Below, piece after piece: positions 1 to 5,332 of a DNA stretch of 5,332 bases (positions are counted from its first letter, which is position 1; every line of letters begins with the position of its first letter). A program made the translations under genes and the position numbers. The stretch spans positions 1 through 5,332 of the forward strand of contig JAQUOK010000271.1 of NCBI GenBank assembly GCA_028717165.1. The letters are read 5' to 3'. Origin of the DNA: Victivallaceae bacterium (GTDB lineage: Bacteria; Verrucomicrobiota; Lentisphaeria; Victivallales; Victivallaceae). The notes below the pieces were generated by a model that did no database searches, was not told where the DNA came from, and was given only the letters and a program-made list of their open reading frames with translations.

Positions 1-333
1 ATATTCTCCTCCCGCCAGAAGCCTGTCCAGATAAATCTTTTGGGCGTCAGCCCGGTAAGCATGCGCGTAACCGATCATGCGCCAGGCGGTATTCCGGTAG
101 AGAGGCGGAAATTTCCGGTCAATGATGTTCAAAGGCCGTCCGGCGGGGGGAAGCTTTGCCAGTCCGGCGCTGTCCCGGTCGGCCCAGACGCCGTCCCCGT
201 GATAAGCTTTTTCAGACTGGGCGTGAATGTAGGCAAAACAGTTCCGGACGTGTTCGGATGACGCTGGTTGGAAATTATAAGGAAAGGCAATAAGCCGGTC
301 ATCCGGAACGGTTTTACATGAAAACTGGGTCAT
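1..333 (-). CDS. Hypothetical protein, N-terminal part (runs off left edge)
   Basis: An uninterrupted frame of 111 codons starts with ATG at 333-331 and leaves the window without a stop, so only the N-terminus is seen. The start is supported by a GGAG (344-347 on the plus strand, read as its complement) 10 nt upstream, and by its position 20 nt after the stop of the glycosidase gene, which suggests co-transcription. There is no signal peptide or membrane segment: the protein begins MTQFSCKTVPDDRLIAFPYN, so it is probably cytoplasmic unless the true start differs. Residues 78-111 (beginning PLYRNTAWRMIGYAHAYRAD) look helical and resemble the first helices of an alpha/alpha-toroid, a fold common in polysaccharide-degrading and epimerase families. 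That resemblance is weak and I do not recognise the family. The G+C content is 183 of 333 bases (55%), clearly above sampled parts of the neighbouring genes. Being a gene is likely; its function is unknown. Confidence 0.72.
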   Translation of the reverse strand, partial: MTQFSCKTVPDDRLIAFPYNFQPASSEHVRNCFAYIHAQSEKAYHGDGVWADRDSAGLAKLPPAGRPLNIIDRKFPPLYRNTAWRMIGYAHAYRADAQKIYLDRLLAGGEY

Positions 334-353
334 ATTCGTTAAACTCCAATATA

Positions 354-3173
354 TTACTTAAAAATAATTTTGCCCCATAGTGCAGGAGAATGAAAGGATT
401 TTCCGTTAAGGCTTTTCCATACTCCCAGCTCATTTTTCGGAACATTGGTGCGGCAGAAATTCGCTCCCCACTCACTCCCTTTCAATTGTTTGTTCTTGAG
501 CTTTAATGCGTTGAGCGGTATGGCGATTTCCACGCTCCAGAAATCCTTCCCCTTGAAGGTCTTTACCTGCCAGTCGGGGTTCCATCTGTTATACAGGTTG
601 TCATAACCTACCTCTTTATCCAGGAAGCCGCCGATTACATTGGCTCCGAACTGATAATATTTTTTGCGGGTACAGCCGGGATCGAGAAAAATTTCAACGC
701 TGTCGCATTTGAAGGTTTCAGAATCCCTGCCGGCGGCTCCTTGGGGAATCTTTTTGGCATCATCCCATTTTTCAGCTTTGCAAAAGAACCCGATATACAG
801 ATTGTCGGCGGTATAAGTAACTTTGGCGTAAGTCTTCGTTATTTTTATTTTTTCGTTTTTATAAGATACGAAATCAGAAGTGGGGGTTGCTTCCTTCCAG
901 GCCGCTTCGTCTAATTTACCGTCTATCGTTATTTTGCCTTTGCAGCTTTTTACCGCCAGCGGTTTCGCGCTGTTCTGCAATATCATACTAAAATCTTTCA
1001 AGAGTTTTTCATATATGCCGGTAAGTGTTGCTTCTAATGCCCGGTTTTCACTGAGCCCTTTAATTTTCTTGATCACTTTGCGCATTTTCTCAAAGGCCGC
1101 TTTCTTTTGCTCAACCAAAGAAACGGAACTGTCCGTCAGTCCTATTTCAATATGGGCAAGGCAGGAAGCCTTTTTTCCCTGAAGGCGCTTTGTGGAATAA
1201 AAACCGATGCCGGTAATGGCCTTAGCCGGAGGGTTTTGGAGTATTGGGGCCATATTAATTAAGGGAACGGTATATTGATGCCACTCGTCATCCGCCGAAG
1301 TGAATTCTTTTTTCAGATATGATTTTTTATCATTATCACACCAGAGAATTACGCGTAAGGGAGTGGCTTTCACGGGCGATTTCCACCAAAACCTGAGTTC
1401 GCCGTTTTTAAGTGTTTTGTCCAAAGGAATGTTGAAGGCGTTAAATCTTTTGCGCAAAATATATCCGCGTTCGGTCAAAAAGGACTTTAAATGCCTTCCC
1501 GGCGGTAAGGGAGCCTGATTTTGAATAAATTCCTTATCATTATTATAGAATCTGTACGGAAACTTTTTGCCGGGAGCAAAATCTTCAAAAAACAGCCGTT
1601 TCTTTAACGGCGATATTTCCTTGCTGTCACTGGCCTTGAGCGAATTGCATAATTTACCGAACTCCAGCAAGGGTTCAACCATTTCCCGGCCGAAATAACT
1701 TGAAATGGCGCTGCGGAATGATTTGTCGGCATTATAGGCGGCCGGATTCCACAATTTGTCACAGACGGAAATGAATATTAATCTAAAACTCAAACTTCGC
1801 GGATTGGCGTCAATGCAGGAATTAAAGTATTCATAATTGTTCAGATATTTTGGGGGCATGGAAGTTGTGAACGGAACAAAATATTTTTCGACGCCGATAT
1901 ATAATTTTGTTGAATTATCCCATATGTGAGGCAGCCGGCCGCTAAGCAGCGCCGCCATATCCTGAAAGTCTTTTTCGGTGATTTGAGACGATGCGACCTG
2001 CGGACCGGTCAGAATGATTTTAATTTTGGGATTAAAACCTTTGCCGATCGCCGATAAATAATCTTTCGCTATTTGCGGCTCCCTTACTGAACGATATACA
2101 TGACTGTGACTGGCATAATACGGCGGACAGAAAGACATATCCATTTGGGGAAATTCCTTGATCAAGGTATCATAGACTTTGTTAGCCAGATATATATGGG
2201 CGTTTTCCACTGTTTTGAATTTTTTTCTTTCTTCCGGGTATCCCAGAACGAATTCACTGTTGACCCTGTCCATGAAGTCGTCTGTCGCCAGCATAATGCT
2301 GACGGCCCCGGCTGACAAAGCTTTTCTAAAATGCTCTATCAGCGTTTCAACGTCTTTGGGATCCGCAATATTAATTTTTCTTTTTGATTTTATTTCTTTT
2401 AATCTTCTCACGCAATAAGGGTTGACCATATGGCCGATATTGATCATTCCGGCGCTTTTCATTAGTCCATAGAGTTCCCTGTAGCAAGGCTTCGGAATAT
2501 TGTCCAATTCCTCCCAGTATTTCTTTCCATATGAAGTATAAATTTTGTTTAATTTATATTCCGCGGCCCATAAATAAGTTTCGGGAGTAATACGTCCTCT
2601 GGTTCCGACGCAGCGGTTCAGGGTAAAAGGCCAGTCGGTAATGTCAGCCTCCCGCATGTACAGTTTGCCGTTTTCTATTTTCAGTAACTGGTTCAGCGTT
2701 GCGGCGGCATAAAAAGCGCCTGCGGTGTCATTGCCTGTACAGTTGATAAAAGTAACGCCGTTACGCACGGATACGTTCAATTTATACCCCTGGGCAGGTT
2801 TCCCGGTTTTGCTGTTGGTGATTTTTATACATACCTTGATGTTTTCAGGCAATTTACCGCCGGAGACAACTTTTAACGGCGAACTCATTACTTTGGCAAA
2901 CCGTTCCCGTAATATTTCAGCGGCGAAGTTTAATTCTTTTTCCGGTTTGGATTCCAGCATTATGCAGGTATAATTAAGGTTCTTATCAAGATCGGCCAAT
3001 AACAAAAACTTGTTTTTATATTCAGCCTGTTGCGGAGTGGGAATTACTTCACCCCAATAGTACGGGGAACCGAATTTCTTTTGCAGATCGGAATCCTTTG
3101 CGTCAGCATGACTGGTGAAACTGCCGGACATAGCCAGAAATAAACTTAATCCAATAAGTAATGTTTTTCTCAT
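354..3173 (-). CDS. Exported GH84-like beta-N-acetylglucosaminidase with CBM9-like C-terminus
   Basis: This 939-residue protein probably hydrolyses beta-linked N-acetylglucosamine (or a related N-acetylhexosamine) from extracellular or periplasmic glycans. Residues 1 to about 25 form a Sec signal peptide (MRK, hydrophobic 4-18, cleavage probably after SHA or ADA); no lipobox Cys is seen. Residues about 40-175 match the GH20b-like domain that precedes GH84 and GH20 catalytic barrels (IPTPQQAEY at 44-52, GAFYAAATLNQLL at 152-164). Residues about 180-510 look like a GH84 barrel: the Asp pair D298/D299 in LATDDF fits the catalytic pair, followed by PPYY (350-353), LTGP (388-391), WDN (418-420), NP (457-458) and WNP (475-477). 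The usual EGFYG motif and the Asp downstream of WDN are not seen, so activity or specificity may differ. Residues about 525-682 look like a beta-sandwich, 686-735 are helical, and about 740-939 resemble a CBM9/DOMON-like domain (ITIDGKLDEAAWKEA, DSVEIFLDP). The start is fixed by an AGGAGA 7 nt upstream. A divergent GH20-type enzyme is the main alternative. Confidence 0.85.
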   Translation of the reverse strand: MRKTLLIGLSLFLAMSGSFTSHADAKDSDLQKKFGSPYYWGEVIPTPQQAEYKNKFLLLADLDKNLNYTCIMLESKPEKELNFAAEILRERFAKVMSSPLKVVSGGKLPENIKVCIKITNSKTGKPAQGYKLNVSVRNGVTFINCTGNDTAGAFYAAATLNQLLKIENGKLYMREADITDWPFTLNRCVGTRGRITPETYLWAAEYKLNKIYTSYGKKYWEELDNIPKPCYRELYGLMKSAGMINIGHMVNPYCVRRLKEIKSKRKINIADPKDVETLIEHFRKALSAGAVSIMLATDDFMDRVNSEFVLGYPEERKKFKTVENAHIYLANKVYDTLIKEFPQMDMSFCPPYYASHSHVYRSVREPQIAKDYLSAIGKGFNPKIKIILTGPQVASSQITEKDFQDMAALLSGRLPHIWDNSTKLYIGVEKYFVPFTTSMPPKYLNNYEYFNSCIDANPRSLSFRLIFISVCDKLWNPAAYNADKSFRSAISSYFGREMVEPLLEFGKLCNSLKASDSKEISPLKKRLFFEDFAPGKKFPYRFYNNDKEFIQNQAPLPPGRHLKSFLTERGYILRKRFNAFNIPLDKTLKNGELRFWWKSPVKATPLRVILWCDNDKKSYLKKEFTSADDEWHQYTVPLINMAPILQNPPAKAITGIGFYSTKRLQGKKASCLAHIEIGLTDSSVSLVEQKKAAFEKMRKVIKKIKGLSENRALEATLTGIYEKLLKDFSMILQNSAKPLAVKSCKGKITIDGKLDEAAWKEATPTSDFVSYKNEKIKITKTYAKVTYTADNLYIGFFCKAEKWDDAKKIPQGAAGRDSETFKCDSVEIFLDPGCTRKKYYQFGANVIGGFLDKEVGYDNLYNRWNPDWQVKTFKGKDFWSVEIAIPLNALKLKNKQLKGSEWGANFCRTNVPKNELGVWKSLNGKSFHSPALWGKIIFK

Positions 3174-3180
3174 TTGTTAA

Positions 3181-3186
3181 TCTCCT
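3181..3186 (-). promoter_or_regulatory. Ribosome binding site of the glycosidase gene
   Basis: On the minus strand AGGAGA lies 7 nt before the ATG at 3173-3171. It is the strongest Shine-Dalgarno match near this start and, together with the signal peptide directly after the ATG, decides it. It also argues against a competing out-of-frame reading that runs through this same stretch. Confidence 0.8.
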
Positions 3187-3233
3187 GTTTTGTTGTAAGT
3201 TTTTGTAATTGTTTGAGTTGTGTGGTTTTTTGG
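3187..3233 (-). promoter_or_regulatory. G-free leader before the glycosidase gene
   Basis: On the minus strand these 47 nt contain no G; they are rich in A with scattered C. The stretch ends directly at the ribosome binding site. An RNA of this composition should be largely unfolded, which would favour ribosome access (inference). The same composition, C present and G absent, also fits a Rho-loading (rut-like) site. The sequence does not decide between these or simple base-composition bias. It forms the downstream part of the 144-nt gap (3174-3317) between the pseudopilin and glycosidase genes; the rest of that gap shows no convincing promoter or terminator. Confidence 0.35.
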
Positions 3234-3317
3234 CGCTCCGGCCAAGGCGTAAAATCCCTATGTCCTGTGTCGGAAATGATCTGGACGACAGAGAAATTTT
3301 TATGCCGGCATTGCCTT

Positions 3318-4007
3318 CTAATAAACGGTTCCCCCGTTATACCAAAGCGTATCTTCCGGTACATAGTAAGTTGAAAGCGGTACTGCTTTTTTGGTGTTGA
3401 CATGCCCGTCGGCAAAAAGCACTCCGCCTTTGTTGCGGTGAGGAAAGGAAAGGGCTCCAAGATACTTTGACGAAATACTTATTTCCATCAAATTGCTTGT
3501 TCCGCCAAAAGTTGTAAAATCAACAAAAGGGGTAGAGTAAACCTCTTGGCCGACTTCGCATAGAAAAACAAAATTACTGGGTTTGTCCTGAAAACCGGGT
3601 TTAATGCAATTGAGGTAATTTGTAGAAAGGTATCTGTTTATTGCATAGCTTCTGGAACGGAATTTACTATAGCTTGCATTAACAATATTGATGCCAACGT
3701 GTGCAGGACAATGGAATAAGGAGTATTTATCTATTGTGTTTGCTTCATCCACATCCTGGGTATAGTGCAAATACGGCATTATCTGCCAGTCCCATAAAAG
3801 TCCTGTCGTTATGTTTTGCCGGTTGGGGAAATATCCGTAATCGGAACAATAAAGTCCTCCCGCAACAGACAGTTGCTTTAAGTTATTGACGCATGAAATC
3901 TCTTTAGCTTTGTCCCTTGCCTTATTGAGCGCAGGCAGGAGTATTGCGGCGAGAATCGCTATGATCGCGATCACAACCAGGAGTTCGATGAGTGTGAATT
4001 TTTTCAT
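3318..4007 (-). CDS. Pseudopilin with prepilin-type leader and H-X9-DG motif
   Basis: A 229-residue protein of the type IV pilin/type II secretion pseudopilin class that is greatly expanded in Lentisphaerota and Planctomycetota. It starts MKKFTLIELLVVIAIIAILA; a prepilin peptidase would cut between K3 and F4, leaving Phe1 and Glu5 (E8 of the precursor) of the mature protein. The usual Gly before the cut is Lys here. Residues 5-27 form the single hydrophobic helix, which continues as an amphipathic helix to about residue 46 (NKARDKAKEISCVNNLKQL). The globular part carries H190 and D200-G201 separated by nine residues (HRNKGGVLFADGH), the H-X9-DG signature of this subfamily. Four cysteines (39, 54, 100, 134) and C150 are present. 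An AAGGAGAG lies upstream (4016-4023), with GGAG 10 nt before the ATG, and supports the start. The gene follows the regulator by 39 nt and precedes the glycosidase by 144 nt. A role in secretion or surface display is the family expectation; a specific link to the glycosidase is inferred from position. Confidence 0.92.
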   Translation of the reverse strand: MKKFTLIELLVVIAIIAILAAILLPALNKARDKAKEISCVNNLKQLSVAGGLYCSDYGYFPNRQNITTGLLWDWQIMPYLHYTQDVDEANTIDKYSLFHCPAHVGINIVNASYSKFRSRSYAINRYLSTNYLNCIKPGFQDKPSNFVFLCEVGQEVYSTPFVDFTTFGGTSNLMEISISSKYLGALSFPHRNKGGVLFADGHVNTKKAVPLSTYYVPEDTLWYNGGTVY

Positions 4008-4046
4008 TTTTTAAACTCTCCTTTTTATATGAGATTAAAGGTTCTT

Positions 4047-4063
4047 TTACGGTTTTGCCGTAA
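4047..4063. repeat. Short inverted repeat at the regulator stop codon
   Basis: TTACGG (4047-4052) and CCGTAA (4058-4063) form a perfect 6-bp inverted repeat around a 5-nt loop and include the stop codon of the regulator gene. On the minus strand it is followed by AAGAACC, not a run of T, so it is not an intrinsic terminator. It may be a weak RNA hairpin between the regulator and pseudopilin genes or may be chance. Confidence 0.3.
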
Positions 4064-5105
4064 CCGGAGCCGTCACGGAATTTCCCGCGATTAACTTCGG
4101 CTTCAGTTCTATTATGCGTTTCTCTGAATAAACTTCAGTATTGATTCTGTCAATAAGTATTTCCGCCGCCTTTTGAGCCATCGTTTCGGTCGGGGTATTG
4201 ATATATGTGAAAAAACTGAAAGGGTCCGGCATAAGGCCGAACATAACAACTGAAATATCCTGAGGCATTTCAAGCTTCTTTTCGCTAGCCGCCTTGATTA
4301 CTTCAGGCAAATGGTTAGTCACTATTGCAGTCGGATGATGCTTCATGTTCAGTAAGGCTTCTATTTCCGTTTTTAGCTCGTTTCCTTCGCTGCATTTTAT
4401 CACATTGGGGGCAAGCCCCGCGTCTCGCAGGGCGGAATGATACCCGTTCAGGCGCGTAACCACCGAACTGTAATCCTTGGGGAGAATCGATACGAAAGCA
4501 ATATCGCGATGGCCGTGTTCTATACAATAATTTGTCGCCATGCGGCCGGCTTCAAAATTATCAAAACCGACATAATCGGTCTGCAGTTCCGGGAAATGCC
4601 GGTCAACCAGCACAAAAGGAACTTTCTGCTTAATGAGAAATTCGACATTGCTTTTTGAATGTTCCGGGTGCGTGAAACAGAAAATAATTCCGTCGACTTT
4701 GGCTTCAAGCAGTTCCTTTAGATATTTGTTTTCGCATTCAGTGCTGTGGCCGGAAAATTTAACAAGCTGATGGTAGCCATTTTTATTGGAAATATCGTTT
4801 ATTCCCTTGATAATAGAGGAATAAAATTCTCCTGCGCATTCACCGGGGAGGAGAACGCCCAGCATTTTTGTTTGCTGTTTTTTCGAATCTGATATGTAAG
4901 TTCCGCTGCCGTTTTTCCGGTAGATCAGTTCTTCGGCGACCAGTTTCCCGAACGCCATATTGACCGTAACCTTGGAAACCCCCAAGTGTGCCGCAAGACT
5001 TTCCGTGGAAGGCAATTTCTCACTTCCCTTGTATTTCCCCGACTTTATTTGACGGCGCAAATATTCAGCAATTTTTTCCGATTTATTTTGTACTGTTAAT
5101 TCCAT
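4047..5105 (-). CDS. GntR/LacI chimeric transcriptional regulator
   Basis: A 352-residue DNA-binding regulator with the same domain order as AraR of Bacillus subtilis. Residues about 8-72 form a GntR-type winged helix-turn-helix (KIAEYLRRQIKSGKY, LPSTESLAAHLGVSKVTVNM for the recognition part, then the wing at RKNGSGTYI). Residues about 80-345 form a LacI/periplasmic-binding-protein-like effector domain (MLGVLLPG at 81-88, DGIIFCF at 138-144, VDRHFP at 167-172, GFDNFEAGRMATNY at 180-193, and a C-terminal TPTETMAQKAAEILIDRI segment). The family binds a sugar in the cleft and usually represses nearby carbohydrate genes; the ligand cannot be read from the sequence. The ATG at 5105-5103 is the only plausible start, because an in-frame TAG lies a few codons upstream; the ribosome binding site is poor (AGG 8 nt before the ATG). 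It is first in the apparent operon, so it probably controls the pseudopilin and glycosidase genes and its own expression (inference). Confidence 0.93.
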   Translation of the reverse strand: MELTVQNKSEKIAEYLRRQIKSGKYKGSEKLPSTESLAAHLGVSKVTVNMAFGKLVAEELIYRKNGSGTYISDSKKQQTKMLGVLLPGECAGEFYSSIIKGINDISNKNGYHQLVKFSGHSTECENKYLKELLEAKVDGIIFCFTHPEHSKSNVEFLIKQKVPFVLVDRHFPELQTDYVGFDNFEAGRMATNYCIEHGHRDIAFVSILPKDYSSVVTRLNGYHSALRDAGLAPNVIKCSEGNELKTEIEALLNMKHHPTAIVTNHLPEVIKAASEKKLEMPQDISVVMFGLMPDPFSFFTYINTPTETMAQKAAEILIDRINTEVYSEKRIIELKPKLIAGNSVTAPVTAKP

Positions 5106-5140
5106 GATACCAGCCTAACAGGTAGTCTGCTTTTTCTTTT

Positions 5141-5169
5141 ATTATAATCTTCTTTGCCCTTATTGTCAA
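5141..5169 (-). promoter_or_regulatory. Consensus sigma70-type promoter for the regulator and likely operon
   Basis: On the minus strand TTGACA (5169-5164) is followed after exactly 17 nt by TATAAT (5146-5141); both boxes match the consensus fully. Transcription should begin near 5134, leaving a leader of about 28 nt before the regulator ATG at 5105. The sequence upstream of the -35 box is A/T-rich, as in UP elements. No comparable promoter is seen in front of the other genes. Within the leader, TACC (5108-5111) and GGTA (5121-5124) form an imperfect inverted repeat that could bind the regulator itself, but this is weak. Confidence 0.82.
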
Positions 5170-5218
5170 TAGGGAAATTAAAATTTCAGTCAAAAAAAAT
5201 AAAAGTGATAATTGACAA
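5163..5218. repeat. 8-bp inverted repeat TTGTCAAT / ATTGACAA
   Basis: TTGTCAAT (5163-5170) and ATTGACAA (5211-5218) are exact reverse complements separated by 40 nt. The left arm contains the minus-strand -35 box; the right arm contains a TTGACA facing the plus strand, but no acceptable -10 box follows it at 16-18 nt. Between the arms lies a short A/T-rich inverted repeat (GAAAT, 5174-5178, and ATTTC, 5183-5187). It may be a protein-binding arrangement or a chance product of the TTGACA motif. Confidence 0.4.
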
Positions 5219-5220
5219 AG

Positions 5221-5284
5221 TAAATGCACCCCCTCCAAAACCCTTAAATGCATTTAGTTTTACAAAAAGCAAGGAGTGCATTAA
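5221..5284. promoter_or_regulatory. Candidate operator cluster of AATGCA sites
   Basis: Three sites share AATGCA or its complement. The central one, TAAATGCATTTA (5245-5256), is a perfect 12-bp palindrome. A half-site TAAATGCAC (5221-5229) lies to its left and an inverted half-site GTGCATTAA (5276-5284) to its right, so the arrangement is nearly symmetrical, with TGCA cores 24 and 28 nt apart. Short A/T-rich palindromes are the usual targets of GntR- and LacI-type regulators, so the regulator encoded next door is the natural candidate binder (inference). The cluster lies about 50-115 nt upstream of the minus-strand promoter, so it may instead serve a divergent gene beyond the right edge. From 5285 to 5332 I see nothing identifiable. 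Confidence 0.4.
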
Positions 5285-5332
5285 ATCTGACAATATAAGG
5301 CTTACGGATAGTTATTGTTCTGTTATGGTGAT

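Noticed and set aside
40..261. Plus-strand reading frame at the left end
   Set aside because: It is antisense to an open minus-strand frame that has a ribosome binding site and operon-like spacing; its own protein is Pro/Gly/Val-rich with no domain-like pattern.
880..1182. Plus-strand 100-codon frame inside the glycosidase gene
   Set aside because: It is antisense to the coding sequence of recognisable domains and lies on the strand with no other supported gene.
3230..3245. Hairpin TTGGC-6 nt-GCCAA as a terminator after the pseudopilin gene
   Set aside because: On the minus strand it is followed by A residues, not T; the T run precedes it on the plus strand, so it cannot work as an intrinsic terminator in either direction.
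3302..3311. Perfect 10-bp palindrome ATGCCGGCAT after the pseudopilin stop
   Set aside because: It has no loop, no following T run and no second copy in the window, so it is not a terminator or a supported operator.
3170..3460. A 96-codon minus-strand reading frame overlapping the pseudopilin 3' end and the glycosidase start
   Set aside because: It runs out of frame through 143 bases of the well-supported pseudopilin gene, its protein has no recognisable feature, and the ribosome binding site inside it serves the glycosidase gene.
4024..4029. TATAAA as a -10 box of a separate pseudopilin promoter on the minus strand
   Set aside because: At 17 nt upstream the sequence is CCGTAA, a poor -35 match, and the A/T-rich stretch is explained as spacer beside the ribosome binding site.
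5212..5249. Plus-strand promoter starting with TTGACA at 5212-5217
   Set aside because: The bases at the right distance for a -10 box are CCAAAA; the nearest TTAAAT is 26 nt away.
5259..5286. Plus-strand promoter TTTACA (5259-5264) with TTAAAT (5281-5286)
   Set aside because: The 16-nt spacing is acceptable, but the -10 box matches at only four positions and no gene start with a ribosome binding site is visible before the window ends.

Overview
The window reads as a stretch of a PVC-type bacterium, most likely a Lentisphaerota (Victivallis-like) genome. The grounds are a short pseudopilin with the KKF-TLIELLVVIAIIAILA leader and a C-terminal H-X9-DG motif, a GntR/LacI chimeric sugar regulator, and a large secreted glycosidase, a combination typical of that group. 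Taxonomy here is an inference from gene style, not from a marker gene. All genes lie on the minus strand, so the layout is read from right to left.

Right end (5106-5332): a regulatory region with no gene I can support. It holds a consensus sigma70-type promoter for the minus strand (TTGACA, 17 nt, TATAAT). Further out are an 8-bp inverted repeat that includes the -35 box and a cluster of three sites sharing AATGCA, the middle one a perfect 12-bp palindrome. Then come (a) 4047-5105, a transcriptional regulator with a GntR-type winged helix and a LacI-type sugar-sensing domain; (b) 3318-4007, a type II secretion/type IV pilin-like pseudopilin; (c) 354-3173, an exported 939-residue protein with a GH20b-like domain, a divergent GH84 (beta-N-acetylglucosaminidase/O-GlcNAcase-like) catalytic domain, a middle beta-sandwich-like region and a C-terminal CBM9-like domain; and (d) 1-333, the N-terminal 111 residues of an unrecognised protein that continues past the left edge.

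The gaps are 39, 144 and 20 nt and contain no convincing terminator, so the four genes could form one operon driven by the promoter at 5141-5169. A plausible reading is a small glycan-utilisation locus: the regulator senses a sugar, the GH84-like enzyme cleaves N-acetylhexosamine-containing glycans outside the cytoplasm, and the pseudopilin helps export or display it. That functional link is inference. The leftmost gene has a higher G+C content (55% counted over 333 bases) than sampled parts of the other genes (about 40%), so it may have a different history.

The points most worth following are the regulator-pseudopilin-glycosidase arrangement, the partial loss of GH84 signature motifs in a protein that keeps the catalytic Asp pair, and the AATGCA-site cluster as a candidate operator.
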